Positions 27,352 to 36,376 are shown, numbered from the stretch's first letter. The stretch is 64,000 nucleotides of DNA from Arcicella rigui (GCF_034929435.1 NZ_JAYFUM010000010.1:163526-227525), one strand, 5' to 3'. The notes: generated from the sequence alone by a model not told the origin. Program-made: numbers and translations.

Positions 27352-28134
27352 ATGACCCTAACAATCTATCAATTAGACGCATTTACAAGTACTGTATTTG
27401 CTGGAAATCCTGCCGCAGTTGTACCACTTTCGGAATGGATTTCGGATGAATTAATGCAAAAAATTGCTGCTGAGAATAATCTCGCCGAAACGGCATTTTA
27501 TGTCGCCGAAGGTGAACAGTTTCATATACGATGGTTTACGCCCACGGTGGAAGTAAATCTTTGCGGACACGCTACGCTGGCAACGGCTTATACCATTTTT
27601 GAATACGCCAATTACCCCAAATCGCTCATTGAATTTACTTCAAAAAGTGGTATTCTGAGGGTAGAAAAGCAAGGTGATTTATTGGAATTAGATTTCCCCG
27701 TGGATGTTCCAATGCCAGCTGAAACACCTCAAGAGTACTTTGAAGGCTTTGGCATAAAACCCATCGAAACGCTGAAAGGAATTTCTGATTACTTCTTGGT
27801 TTTTGAAAACGAAAGTCAAATCAAGGCAATCAAGCCAGATTTTAAAACGATTGCCAAAGTACCCTGCCGTGGCGTAATCGTTACAGCCAAAGGTGATGAA
27901 GTAGATTTTGTATCAAGATTTTTCGGGCCACAGTCGGGCATTGATGAAGACCCTGTGACGGGTTCGGCTCATACCACTTTAACGCCATTTTGGGCAGCGA
28001 AACTGGGCAAAAGTACTTTGTCGGCAAAGCAAATTTCAGCCAGAGGTGGCGAGCTAACTTGTACTTTGGTAGGCGACAGAGTAAAAATTGCGGGCAAAGT
28101 TGCTCCGTATTTAAAAGGTGAAATTTTTGTTTAA
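27352..28134 (+). CDS. PhzF family isomerase/epimerase
   Basis: 260 aa with two similar diaminopimelate-epimerase-like halves. MTLTIYQLDAFTSTVFAGNP and AAVVPL at the N-terminus, the catalytic Glu46 in NNLAETAF, RWFTPTVEVNLCGHATLATA, and GIDEDPVTGSAHTTLTPFWA all fit the PhzF family. Members isomerise trans-2,3-dihydro-3-hydroxyanthranilate or unknown small acids; no phenazine genes are present, so the substrate is unknown. It is the first of four closely spaced genes (15 nt to the next). Confidence 0.93.
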   Translation: MTLTIYQLDAFTSTVFAGNPAAVVPLSEWISDELMQKIAAENNLAETAFYVAEGEQFHIRWFTPTVEVNLCGHATLATAYTIFEYANYPKSLIEFTSKSGILRVEKQGDLLELDFPVDVPMPAETPQEYFEGFGIKPIETLKGISDYFLVFENESQIKAIKPDFKTIAKVPCRGVIVTAKGDEVDFVSRFFGPQSGIDEDPVTGSAHTTLTPFWAAKLGKSTLSAKQISARGGELTCTLVGDRVKIAGKVAPYLKGEIFV

Positions 28135-28149
28135 TTAAGATGTTAGAAA

Positions 28150-28644
28150 ATGATTCATATACAATCCTTTGAAAATCAATATACCGACCAAGTGGTTGAT
28201 TTGATTTTGACGATACAACAAAAAGAATTTCAAGTACCGATTACCATTAATGAACAACAAGATTTGTTAGATATTCCCAATTTTTATCAGCAAAATCATG
28301 GTGACTTTTGGCTTGCTTTGCACGAAAACCAAGTAGTAGGAAGTATCGCTTTGATTGATTGTGGCGAAAATGTGGGAGCTATTCGGAAGATGTTTGTCAA
28401 AAAAGAATTTCGTGGTAAAGAATTTGGCATTGCCCAAAAACTCTTGGATATTCTGACCAACGAAGCCCAAAAAGCAGGCATGACCAATTTGTACTTAGGT
28501 ACTTTAGAACGCCTTCAAGCAGCTATTCGCTTTTATATCCGAAATGGTTTTGAGGCAATCGAAAAGCAGAATATTCCTTCGGTTTTTCCTTTTATGGCGG
28601 TTGACACGCACTTTTTTGAAAAAAACATTCATCCAATTTCATAA
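28150..28644 (+). CDS. GNAT family N-acetyltransferase (first of three)
   Basis: 164 aa. The acetyl-CoA loop is in RKMFVKKEFRGKEFGIAQKL (R-x-x-G-x-G/A variant), preceded by the VVGSIALIDCGENVGAI strand pair and followed by NLYLGTLERLQAAIRFYIRN and GFEAI. Transfers an acetyl group to an unknown small molecule. Its G-K-E-F-G loop departs from the usual Q/R-x-x-G-x-G/A by having Phe. It overlaps nothing and is 6 nt from the next GNAT gene, so co-translated. Confidence 0.9.
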   Translation: MIHIQSFENQYTDQVVDLILTIQQKEFQVPITINEQQDLLDIPNFYQQNHGDFWLALHENQVVGSIALIDCGENVGAIRKMFVKKEFRGKEFGIAQKLLDILTNEAQKAGMTNLYLGTLERLQAAIRFYIRNGFEAIEKQNIPSVFPFMAVDTHFFEKNIHPIS

Positions 28645-28650
28645 AATATC

Positions 28651-29112
28651 ATGGAAAACAATTTGCAAATCATTGAATATCAACCCTTATACAAAGATGA
28701 CTTTAAAAGAATTAATGTAGAATGGATTGAAACTTATTTCAAAATCGAACCACACGATTTAGAACAATTGGAAGCTCCCGAAGAAATTATCGCCAATGGC
28801 GGACAAATCTTTTTGGCAAAATTAGGTGATGAAATTGTAGGTACTTCTGCCTTAATTCACGATGGTAATGGTGTGTACGAGTTGGCTAAAATGGGTGTTA
28901 CGCCTAAAGCTCAAGGCTTGGGTTTGGGTAAAAAATTGTGTGTAAAAACCATCGAAGAAGCCAAAGCTCGCAAGGCAAAATCGTTATACTTGTTGTCCAA
29001 TACGGCTTTGAAACCTGCTATTTCCATTTATAAAAGCATTGGTTTTGTAGAAGTACCGATTGAAGAGACTTTGTACGAAAGAACAGATATAAAAATGGCT
29101 TATCCGATATAA
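28651..29112 (+). CDS. GNAT family N-acetyltransferase (second of three)
   Basis: 153 aa. The CoA-binding motif is classical: AKMGVTPKAQGLGLGKKLCV, followed by LYLLSNTALKPAISIYKSIG and FVEVP. The N-terminal part (RINVEWIETYFKIEPHDLEQ) resembles a GNAT subgroup found as MarR-GNAT fusions elsewhere, which fits the MarR gene 1.4 kb upstream; that link is inference. Spacing is 6 nt upstream and 5 nt downstream. Confidence 0.92.
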   Translation: MENNLQIIEYQPLYKDDFKRINVEWIETYFKIEPHDLEQLEAPEEIIANGGQIFLAKLGDEIVGTSALIHDGNGVYELAKMGVTPKAQGLGLGKKLCVKTIEEAKARKAKSLYLLSNTALKPAISIYKSIGFVEVPIEETLYERTDIKMAYPI

Positions 29113-29117
29113 ATAAA

Positions 29118-29612
29118 ATGGAAATAAGAGTAATTAAGCAAGAAGCCGACATCAAATCTTATTACCAATTATTGCATAAAGCAATAACGGAAGAGTCGCA
29201 GTTTTTTAGGGTTTCACCTGTGGATATTGCAGGTGAAACTTTTCCGACAGAAGATACTTTTGAAAGTTTTACTTTGGGTGCTTTTGCCGAAAATGGTGAT
29301 TTATTAGGAACGGTTGGCTTTAAACGAGAAAGTGTTTTGAAACTCCGACACAAAGGTTTGATTTTCAGAATGTACGTTGCTCCAGAAGCCAAAGGTTTGG
29401 GCTTGGGTAGAAAATTACTTCAAGCGGCTATCGAAAGAGCTAAACAAGGGGTTGGACTGAAACAAATTATTTTAACCCTGATTGCGGATAATTATCGGGC
29501 TAAAAACCTGTATCTTTCAGAAGGTTTTGAAGTATTTAGTTTTGAAAAAAATGCGATACGGATGAGCGAAGAGCTTTTTGTGGATGAAAATGCGATGGTG
29601 AAGTATCTTTAA
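29118..29612 (+). CDS. GNAT family N-acetyltransferase (third of three)
   Basis: 164 aa with the CoA loop in FRMYVAPEAKGLGLGRKLLQ and the C-terminal ADNYRAKNLYLSEGFEVFSF segment. Low similarity to the two preceding genes, so not a recent duplicate. Last gene of the PhzF-GNAT run; one arm of the CTCATCCCCCA-type repeat begins right at its stop codon. Confidence 0.92.
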   Translation: MEIRVIKQEADIKSYYQLLHKAITEESQFFRVSPVDIAGETFPTEDTFESFTLGAFAENGDLLGTVGFKRESVLKLRHKGLIFRMYVAPEAKGLGLGRKLLQAAIERAKQGVGLKQIILTLIADNYRAKNLYLSEGFEVFSFEKNAIRMSEELFVDENAMVKYL

Positions 29613-29769
29613 AACTTCATCCCCCAGCCCCTTCTCCGTCAGAGAAGGGGAGAAAAAATGTAATCATTGATTATCAAACAGTAGAAGTCGTAGTTCGTTG
29701 AGACAAAATAAACATACACTGGTATCAAAAAGCCCCCTCTCAACAGGAGAGGGGGTTGGGGGTGAGGTT
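29613..29769. repeat. Inverted pair of the CTCATCCCCCA-type dispersed repeat
   Basis: The left arm 29613-29652 (ACTTCATCCCCCAGCCCCTT) and right arm 29730-29769 (ending GGGGGTTGGGGGTGAGGTTT) face each other around 77 bp. The right arm lies within the open frame of the next gene and supplies codons reading SPLSTGEGVGGEV. Confidence 0.85.
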
Positions 29770-30852
29770 TTAACAATTGATGATATAATCTTTAAAATTG
29801 TAGATTTACAAGAATCTGCTGACAGAAAGTATTTTCCCGAAGGGCTTTTTGAATCTTATCGGGAAAATACACTTTTGCATTATCGTCGTCCCGATACGAA
29901 TGTTTTTTTTACGGCAATTACTGTTTTTACTTTAAATTCCATTAAAGAAAAACTCTCTATTTCTTCACAAATACTTATTGAAAAAATCACTGAAAAAGCT
30001 ATCGCTACTTATCCGCTTTTTCAGAATAAAGATGGCTTGAATACTTATAATTTCTTTCAAACTAAGCCTTCGCAACATTTTCCTCATGGCAATGTTTTAC
30101 ATAAACTAAATCACTTCAAAATTCCTGATGACATTGATGACACTTCTATGGTTTTTCTGACGAAAAAGCATAGTCAAGAAGAAGCTATTTGGCTGAAAAA
30201 CAAGCTAATAGTTCATTCAAACACTTATCAAAAGACTATTCAAAATACTTTTCAGGAGTACAAAAGCTTAAAGGCTTATTCTACTTGGTTTGGCAAAAAT
30301 ATGTATATCGAATTTGATACTTGTGCTTTGTCGAATATGCTTTATTGTTTGCTGTCATACAATTTGGAATTGGACGAATGCGGACAAGATTCTGTGAAGT
30401 ACATTCAGCAAACTATTCTTTCAAATCAGTACTTAGATAAGCCTTTTAAAGTAGCTCATCAATACGCTCGCACGCCTTTGATTATGTACCATGTAGCCAG
30501 ACTGATGAGTAGATTTTCGATTCCAGCGTTGGAGATTTGCAGAGAGAAATTAGTAACAGATATGTTGAACTATTTAAAGAAGCCTGACTTGGCTTTGATG
30601 GATAGAATACTAATAGAAACCAGTCTTTCAAGATTAAATATCTCCTTTGAAAAAACCAATATTACTGATTTTTCAAAGGAGATATTTGCTGATTTTTATT
30701 TCTTTATTGCGGGTTTTCTGACAGCCTACGAAAATCCTGTTTTGTATAAAATGGCTTCTTCAAAACTCTTTCATATCAATTGGACTTGCGAAGCACATTG
30801 TTGGGCTTTGCTGGCAGAATGGATGTCTATTTCTTCACAAAAGGATTCATAG
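29698..30852 (+). CDS. Terpene-cyclase-like (alpha/alpha-barrel) protein with a DIDD motif; start displaced by a repeat
   Basis: The frame is open from 29671 to 30852 but has no ATG until Met151; the only upstream candidate is TTG at 29698, and residues 12-25 are translated repeat sequence. The true protein probably begins near LTIDDIIFKIVD, so the 5' end looks altered or the start is non-standard. The body has PLFQNKDGLNTYNFFQT, FPHG and PDDIDDTSMVFL (D145-I-D147-D148-T), like the DxDDTA acid motif of class II terpene cyclases, and a C-terminal WTCEAHCWALLAEW helix. At about 360 aa it fits a single alpha/alpha-barrel domain. Function is inference. Its end overlaps the convergent next gene by 26 bp. 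Confidence 0.6.
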   Translation: MRQNKHTLVSKSPLSTGEGVGGEVLTIDDIIFKIVDLQESADRKYFPEGLFESYRENTLLHYRRPDTNVFFTAITVFTLNSIKEKLSISSQILIEKITEKAIATYPLFQNKDGLNTYNFFQTKPSQHFPHGNVLHKLNHFKIPDDIDDTSMVFLTKKHSQEEAIWLKNKLIVHSNTYQKTIQNTFQEYKSLKAYSTWFGKNMYIEFDTCALSNMLYCLLSYNLELDECGQDSVKYIQQTILSNQYLDKPFKVAHQYARTPLIMYHVARLMSRFSIPALEICREKLVTDMLNYLKKPDLALMDRILIETSLSRLNISFEKTNITDFSKEIFADFYFFIAGFLTAYENPVLYKMASSKLFHINWTCEAHCWALLAEWMSISSQKDS

Positions 30853-31507
30853 CATTGCCTTCAATACTTATACTTGCCGAATCACTTAGACTAAAAGTAG
30901 GCGATAAAAGTAAAGTGTTTTTCAATAATAAGCTTGACTTTCCATTTAAAGTAATGTCGGAATGAGCAATTTTTGAATCCTTTAGACGAAAGTTAAAATA
31001 GCGTTCCGAATCATCCCACCAACTGTTTATGATAGCAACGTTCTCTGTTTTGATATTGGCAGAAGCTAAATCACAATTGTTAAGCTTTAAAAGACCTGTG
31101 GCATTGCAGTTTACCTGTAAAGTATTATTGGCAAATTTGTTGGTTTTACCATTGATATTTAAAGCGATTTCATAGCCATTTAGCTTAATTGCTGGAAGTT
31201 TCGGCATGGTAATTACGATGTTTCCAAATACTTCTGTTAAAGTATCAATCTTTAACGTTGAGCCTACAACTTTTACATTATGAGCATTCTTAATGCTGTA
31301 TTCTGTGCCTTCTTCAATACTGATTTCAATACCGTTTTCAGACAATACTTCTAAGTTATCAAAAGCCTTCAATTTGATTATTTGCTTAGAAATATCTGAT
31401 TTTGCCGCCGCTTTTCTGTATTCTGTTTTTAGCAAAATAGTAAAGGAAGTCATGCTAACAAGGATGATAAAGGCTAAGGTTGCTAATAATTTATTTGATG
31501 TTTTCAT
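30827..31507 (-). CDS. Membrane-anchored DUF2807-like beta-helix protein
   Basis: 226 aa. An N-terminal hydrophobic segment (LLATLAFIILVSMTSFTILL) is either a signal anchor or an uncleaved signal. The rest consists of short beta strands (FDNLEVLSENGIEISIEEG, LKIDTLTEVFGNIVITM, KLNNCDLASANIKTE) resembling the DUF2807 'auto-transporter adhesin head' family that often accompanies YtrA-type regulators and ABC genes in Bacteroidota. It is the last gene of the ABC operon (13 nt after the GntR stop). Role unknown. Confidence 0.7.
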   Translation of the reverse strand: MKTSNKLLATLAFIILVSMTSFTILLKTEYRKAAAKSDISKQIIKLKAFDNLEVLSENGIEISIEEGTEYSIKNAHNVKVVGSTLKIDTLTEVFGNIVITMPKLPAIKLNGYEIALNINGKTNKFANNTLQVNCNATGLLKLNNCDLASANIKTENVAIINSWWDDSERYFNFRLKDSKIAHSDITLNGKSSLLLKNTLLLSPTFSLSDSASISIEGNAMNPFVKK

Positions 31508-31520
31508 AAGGTTTATTTGC

Positions 31521-31889
31521 TTAAAAATTAGCTGTTTTAAATGCCTCGTATTTTTCTTTAATAATGTCGAAATCTAAACCAAGTAAGTGTACATTTTTAA
31601 AGAATACGGGTAATTCGTTCCCAAGAAATTCTTCTTTTCTAAATGCCAATACTTTCTCTTTTGCTTCTTCTGAAACAAAATATCCCATGCCTCTTTTAGT
31701 GAAAATGATTTCTTTTTGTTGTAAAAAATCGAATGTTCTCATCACGGTATTGGGATTTACTTCTAACTGAACCGCCAATTCACGAACAGAAGGGACTTTA
31801 TCGCCTATTGTCCACTGATTCAGTAAGATACGCTCACAAATATACTCTGCTATTTGGAGGTAAATTGCTTGATTATCTCTAAATTCCAT
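31521..31889 (-). CDS. GntR-family regulator, YtrA subfamily
   Basis: 122 aa, the short YtrA form: an N-terminal winged helix (IYLQIAEYICERILLNQWTI, GDKVPSVRELAVQLEVNPNT, VMRTFDFLQQKEIIF, KRGMGYFV) and only a small helical dimerisation tail. YtrA-type regulators control an ABC transporter encoded in the same operon, which is exactly the context here: its start is 1 nt past the permease stop. Confidence 0.93.
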   Translation of the reverse strand: MEFRDNQAIYLQIAEYICERILLNQWTIGDKVPSVRELAVQLEVNPNTVMRTFDFLQQKEIIFTKRGMGYFVSEEAKEKVLAFRKEEFLGNELPVFFKNVHLLGLDFDIIKEKYEAFKTANF

Positions 31890-31890
31890 C

Positions 31891-32664
31891 TTAAACCTCC
31901 TTTTCTTTTAATTTAAAATAGGTAATTACTGCTAAAAACGGTGATAGCAAATAGTAAAAAGAAAACTTAGAGGCTTCAAAAAGAAAGTTAAATGAAGCAG
32001 AAAGTTCTTTCTTGTTTTCACTACTCAGATTAATGTAACGGTCATGCTGTTGGTCGCTACCGATAATGATTTTGAAGAGTAAATATTCCACTAATCCAAA
32101 GGCAACAATGATTATAAATCCTGTAAATAAGGTTTTTATGTAAGACATTCTTCCGAAGTAAATAGTACCCAATAATATAAATACTTGCAGGGAAATCCAG
32201 ATATACACTAAGAATTTATAGTCTAAATAATCTTTCAAAATGGTTGTAAAAAGTACTTCATTTTCAGGATTTCCTGAGAAATTGACAAAGGCAAAATCAA
32301 CAATGCCGAAAACAAAAGCAAGGGCAATCGGAAAAGCAATCAGTGCATAAAAAAGCCCTGTACAAAGTTTTTCAAAATGCGAAGCTGGCGTCATCAAAAA
32401 ACTCATGGTTTGGATATTATTGCTAAAATCTTTGAAAATATAATTAGCGAAAAGTGTTCCTCCTCCAAAAAGCCCGATGTTAAACATGGCTACCTGTACA
32501 CCCTTATTGATATACTTTCCATTTTCAATATCCATGTTGATTGCGTAAAAAACGGCTGTGATACTCGCATAAATAACGATGCTCATCAGCAAAATCAATT
32601 TGTTTTCAGTCCATTGCCTTCTGACAAGTAAAGAAAAACGGTCGTAGTTAAAAATGTTGTTCAT
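31891..32664 (-). CDS. ABC transporter permease subunit
   Basis: 257 aa from the ATG at 32662-32664; the open frame extends to 32739, but the extra residues are translated from an AGCT-type repeat. About six membrane segments (for example LILLMSIVIYASITAVFYAI, VAMFNIGLFGGGTLFANYIF, FYALIAFPIALAFVFGIVDF, FTGFIIIVAFGLVEYLLF). Pairs with the ATPase encoded upstream. Such YtrA-associated exporters answer to cell-envelope stress in Firmicutes; the substrate here is unknown. Confidence 0.88.
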   Translation of the reverse strand: MNNIFNYDRFSLLVRRQWTENKLILLMSIVIYASITAVFYAINMDIENGKYINKGVQVAMFNIGLFGGGTLFANYIFKDFSNNIQTMSFLMTPASHFEKLCTGLFYALIAFPIALAFVFGIVDFAFVNFSGNPENEVLFTTILKDYLDYKFLVYIWISLQVFILLGTIYFGRMSYIKTLFTGFIIIVAFGLVEYLLFKIIIGSDQQHDRYINLSSENKKELSASFNFLFEASKFSFYYLLSPFLAVITYFKLKEKEV

Positions 32665-32707
32665 TGTATTGTTAAGTAGTGATGAGTTGTTAGTAGTTAA
32701 ACTGCTT

Positions 32708-32772
32708 GCTTTGAGCAATGAGCCGTCAGCAATGAGCAATAATCTGTTTGCTCACAGCTAATTGCTCGCAGC
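32708..32772. repeat. AGCTCATAGCT-type repeat between ABC genes
   Basis: Contains TGAGCAATGAGCCGTCAGCA then GCTCACAGCTAATTGCTCGC, the family seen at 23815-24112 and 27196-27346. It runs into the last codons of the ATPase gene, so the ATPase C-terminus (NLLAASN) is partly repeat-encoded. Confidence 0.7.
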
Positions 32773-33603
32773 TAATAAGTTTTTCAGTGCCTCACGGTTG
32801 TTTAAAGCTGCGTTGAACAAAAGTTCTAAATCAACTTTACTGTTTTCGTGTTCGGTATTGGGCATTACTACCGAAAAACCTCTGATAGAATGTTCTGAAT
32901 ACAAAACATTTTCATGGTCTGTAACTACTGAAAGGGTTTTGAAAACAAGCTTCTCTGCAATTTCTTCCGTGGTCGCATGAAGCAATACTTCCGATTCATC
33001 AAGAATAATAATTGGGTCAATTAGCGATTCTAAATCTCTTACTTGGTGTGTTGAGATAACAATAATTCTATCATCAGTTGCCACAGAAGCAATGATTTTA
33101 CGAAACTGACTCTTTGAAGGAATGTCCAAACCATTCGTTGGTTCGTCCATAATTAATACTTTGGTATTCGTTGCCAAACCGAAGCCAATCAAAGCCTTTT
33201 TCTTTTGTCCAAGCGATAATTCTGTAAACTTCTCATCGTCAGAGATTTTAAATTCTTCAAGGTATTCCCTAAACTGTTTCAAAGAAAAGTTTGGATAAAA
33301 CGGCGAGTAGGTCTTTACAAAATCCTTAATCTTTACAGATGGCGTATGAAACTCCTCAGGTAGAAAATACATTTCTTGCAAAAAACTTGGCAGGCGGTCT
33401 TGGGCATTGTAACCATTTACAGTACAACTGCCTTCACTTGGGAAAAGTAAACCAGCCATATTTCTCAACAAAGAAGATTTTCCTGCTCCATTTTTTCCTA
33501 ATAGTCCATACACATTACCATTAGAAAGGTTGAGGTTTAAATGTTTAAATATCTGTTTCCTTTTTCCGTAGCTAAACGATAGGTCTTTTATTTTTATCAT
33601 CAC
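32758..33603 (-). CDS. ABC transporter ATP-binding subunit
   Basis: 281 aa. Walker A GLLGKNGAGKSSLLRNMAG, Q-loop near FLQEMYFLPEE, signature LSLGQKKKALIGFGLA, Walker B KVLIMDEPTNGLD, and the switch His in VISTHQVRDLE. The C-terminal 80 residues are an accessory segment. It is the first gene of a four-gene minus-strand operon: ATPase, permease, YtrA regulator, DUF2807-like protein. Repeat DNA lies between it and the permease gene. Confidence 0.94.
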   Translation of the reverse strand: MMIKIKDLSFSYGKRKQIFKHLNLNLSNGNVYGLLGKNGAGKSSLLRNMAGLLFPSEGSCTVNGYNAQDRLPSFLQEMYFLPEEFHTPSVKIKDFVKTYSPFYPNFSLKQFREYLEEFKISDDEKFTELSLGQKKKALIGFGLATNTKVLIMDEPTNGLDIPSKSQFRKIIASVATDDRIIVISTHQVRDLESLIDPIIILDESEVLLHATTEEIAEKLVFKTLSVVTDHENVLYSEHSIRGFSVVMPNTEHENSKVDLELLFNAALNNREALKNLLAASN

Positions 33604-33717
33604 TGTATTAGTTTAATAGTACACTGCAAATATAATACAATAGCTTTTGTAAAAACAAGCGTTTCTGCAAGTAAAAGGAGGAGTGGTTTTAAAAGTGGAT
33701 GGATGGAAAGTTGGTAA

Positions 33718-33751
33718 AACAAAAAGACTTCCCTCTATGAGAAGTCTTCTT
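33718..33751 (-). terminator. Terminator of the dipeptidase gene
   Basis: On the minus strand GAAGACTTC pairs with GAAGTCTTT around CTCATAGAG-like loop bases and is followed by TTTTTGTTTT. It lies 80-115 nt past the dipeptidase stop at 33834. Confidence 0.75.
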
Positions 33752-33833
33752 TGAAGAGTAATTGATAAGCCTTTGAAAAAATAAAAACGCTGTTGATAAA
33801 AGAATGATTTTCAAAAAGTATCCGCTAAAACCT

Positions 33834-35096
33834 CTAAAAATGTTTCGCTACCTCCGCCACTTTATTCCAAACTCTAAACACATTTTTATAACAGATTTTC
33901 TCAATATCTTTTTCTGAATAACCTCTTTTTAATAAAACATAAATCAAATTAGGTAATTGCGAGCAGTCTTTTAAACCGTCGGGCAGTGTTGGACCTACGC
34001 CGTCGAAATCTGAGCCTAAACCTACGTAATCAATCCCTGCAATTTTCTTTACGTGGTCGATGTGGTCGGCTACTCTTTCTACATTGGTCAGTGGTGTGGG
34101 ATGTTCTTTGTCGTAAAGTGCTTCGTAAGCTCTGGCAGCAGAATCTTTTGGGACTAAATTATGCTCTTTTTGCCATTGACGTAAATGTGTCCTTTTGGTT
34201 TCATAAGTTTTGTTTGAAACTGAATCTAAGAACATCGAAGAGTAATTAATCATAATTACACCTCCTTTTTTTGCCATCGCTTTTATCAGATTGTCGGGAG
34301 CATTTCTGATAAAACCGGGCGTAAAAGCTCTACAAGAAGAGTGAGAAGCAATAACGGGAGCTTTTGAAAGGGCTACTACCTGTGCAAAAGTATCATCTGA
34401 AATATGCGAACAGTCGAGCATAATACCTAAGCGATTCATTTCACGCACTACTTGTCGCCCGATGGGGCTGAGTCCTCGCCAAGTATTAGTGGTATCATAA
34501 GAAGTATCACAAATAAAATTGTCTTCGCCATGACAAAGCGTAATGTAGCGAATGCCTCTATCATAGAAGTACTGTAAATTGGCTAAATTACTTTCTACGG
34601 GCGAACCGTTTTCCATGCCCATCGGTAGTGAAATTAAGCCTTTTTTGAAATTGGCTTGAATATCCGCAGGCGACTTTGCCAAAGCGAATTTATCAGGATA
34701 TTGTTTTACCAATGTTTCTACCATATCAATCAAGGAATCTGCCAAAGCTTTGGAGAAACCTTTCTTACGCTGTAAGTCGGCAGGCACATAAATCGACATG
34801 AAGGGAGCAGACAAACCACCCTTTTTGGCACGTACATAGTCAAAGTCACCGCCAGCCGTTTGTACTGACACATCTTCCATTTTTCCGTGAAGGCGATAAG
34901 GTAAATCTACGTGACCATCAACGATGATGAATTTATGAGCCAATTCCTCAGCTTTTTTTCTGAGTAATTCGTCTTTATCTAATGTATGACGAATACTTTT
35001 TGGGGGAATAACTCTGTTTTGGGGCTTTCCGAAAGTAACAAGATTGCTGAACATCAAAAGAGCCAAAACGATAAGCGATAAGTAGTTTTTTTGCAT
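33834..35096 (-). CDS. Secreted M19 family membrane-dipeptidase-like metallopeptidase
   Basis: 420 aa with a signal peptide (MQKNYLSLIVLALLMFSNLVTFG). Renal-dipeptidase fold: the metal-site H-x-D is in FIIVDGHVDLPYRL, the bridging Glu in MGMENGSPVE, further ligands in CSHISDDTF and ASHSSCRAFTPG, and GLGSDFDGVGPTLPDGL closes the barrel. Hydrolyses dipeptides in the periplasm or outside. Divergent from the PfkB kinase gene, with a 144-bp shared intergenic region; no functional link is obvious. Confidence 0.93.
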   Translation of the reverse strand: MQKNYLSLIVLALLMFSNLVTFGKPQNRVIPPKSIRHTLDKDELLRKKAEELAHKFIIVDGHVDLPYRLHGKMEDVSVQTAGGDFDYVRAKKGGLSAPFMSIYVPADLQRKKGFSKALADSLIDMVETLVKQYPDKFALAKSPADIQANFKKGLISLPMGMENGSPVESNLANLQYFYDRGIRYITLCHGEDNFICDTSYDTTNTWRGLSPIGRQVVREMNRLGIMLDCSHISDDTFAQVVALSKAPVIASHSSCRAFTPGFIRNAPDNLIKAMAKKGGVIMINYSSMFLDSVSNKTYETKRTHLRQWQKEHNLVPKDSAARAYEALYDKEHPTPLTNVERVADHIDHVKKIAGIDYVGLGSDFDGVGPTLPDGLKDCSQLPNLIYVLLKRGYSEKDIEKICYKNVFRVWNKVAEVAKHF

Positions 35097-35240
35097 GATA
35101 GTTTTGTGAAGGTTTTATTATTAAATCTAACAATTTTTATAGAATAATCAGTAATTTGCAAAGACAAACTCTATGAAAATTAGCTCATGGAGTGAAAGGA
35201 AAACAATTTGCATCCTGAGAACAATCCATTTTTTATAAAC

Positions 35241-36167
35241 ATGAAAAAATACGCATTACTTTCGGTTGGCGAATTATTGGCTGACTTTATTGGAACTGAA
35301 ATACAAGAAAGTATTCTTGAAACCTCTACTTTTGAACGTTTTCAAGGAGGAAGTCCCGCCAATATGGCTGCTAATATGGCTCGTTTGGGCATGAATACCG
35401 CCTTAGTTTCTTGCATTGGTAACGACAATATCGGTATTTATTTAAAAAGAGAAGTAGCCAAAACAGGTATAGATATTAGTCACGTTGCGGTAGATGATTT
35501 TCAACCAACCAGTATTGTAGTGGTTTCTCGTACCAAAGGCACACCCGATTTTATTGCTTATCGTACAGCAGACCGTATGCTTCAACCACAGCATATTCCT
35601 GATAGTTTATTAGCGGAATCTGCCATTTTTCATACTACTTGCTTTGCTTTGAGCCAAGACCCTGCCCAGAGTACTATCGTAGATGCCGCTAAACGTGCTA
35701 ATGCTTTGAATTGCCGTGTAAGTTTAGACGCTAACTACGCTATTCAGATTTGGCCAGACAGAAAACAGGCTTGGGAAACCATTTCAGCTTATTGTTCACA
35801 CGATGCTTTGGTAAAATTGAGCGAAGACGATGCCGAAAGAATCTATGGACATAAAGTTTCCGAAGCACAAATCCTACAAGATTTTCATGCGATGGGTGCA
35901 GACCTCATTTGTCTAACCAAAGGCGGTGATGGTTCTATCATTTCTACTGAAAAGGGAGCAAAACAAATCACCTTAGGTGTAAAACCCATAGAAGTAATTG
36001 ACGCTACTGGAGCAGGAGATGCTTATTGGGCAGGATTCCTAACAGCTTATACAGAAGGTGCTTCGCCAGAAACCTGTGCCAATGCCGGTGCTAACTTAGC
36101 AGCCCTAAAATTAGTAACGAAAGGGCCTCTGCCTGCAAAAGTGGATAAGGGAATTTTGTATGCTTAA
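35241..36167 (+). CDS. PfkB family carbohydrate kinase (fructokinase-like)
   Basis: 308 aa from the ATG at 35241; an in-frame TTG at 35208 would add 11 residues. N-terminal GELLADFIGTE and FQGGSPANMAANMARLGM form the first PfkB signature; VIDATGAGDAYWAGFL is the second, with the catalytic Asp in GAGD. Phosphorylates a sugar with ATP; fructose is the most likely substrate by motif similarity, which is inference. Followed by repeat DNA. Confidence 0.9.
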   Translation: MKKYALLSVGELLADFIGTEIQESILETSTFERFQGGSPANMAANMARLGMNTALVSCIGNDNIGIYLKREVAKTGIDISHVAVDDFQPTSIVVVSRTKGTPDFIAYRTADRMLQPQHIPDSLLAESAIFHTTCFALSQDPAQSTIVDAAKRANALNCRVSLDANYAIQIWPDRKQAWETISAYCSHDALVKLSEDDAERIYGHKVSEAQILQDFHAMGADLICLTKGGDGSIISTEKGAKQITLGVKPIEVIDATGAGDAYWAGFLTAYTEGASPETCANAGANLAALKLVTKGPLPAKVDKGILYA

Positions 36168-36223
36168 TAGCAATTAATGATAGGTTATCAATTTATCTAC
36201 TACAAAATATTAAACTACTAAAT

Positions 36224-36314
36224 ACCTCACCCCCAACCCCCTCTCCTGCTGAGAGGGGGCTTTTTTGCTTCAAAATCTCCCCTCTCAGCAGGAGAGGGGT
36301 CGGGGGTGAGGTTT
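36224..36314. repeat. Inverted pair of the CTCACCCCCAA-type dispersed repeat
   Basis: Left arm 36224-36266 (ACCTCACCCCCAACCCCCTC ... GAGAGGGGGCTTTTTT) and right arm 36275-36314 (ATCTCCCCTCTCAGCAGGAG ... GGTGAGGTTT), only 8 bp apart. The left arm with its T run can act as a terminator for the kinase gene. When translated on the minus strand it gives the familiar artefact TPDPSPAERG. Confidence 0.85.
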
Positions 36315-36376
36315 CGTAGCAAAGAATATTTGACTATACTTTCATTTTCAATGACCACTAAAAACTGATTGCAGAT

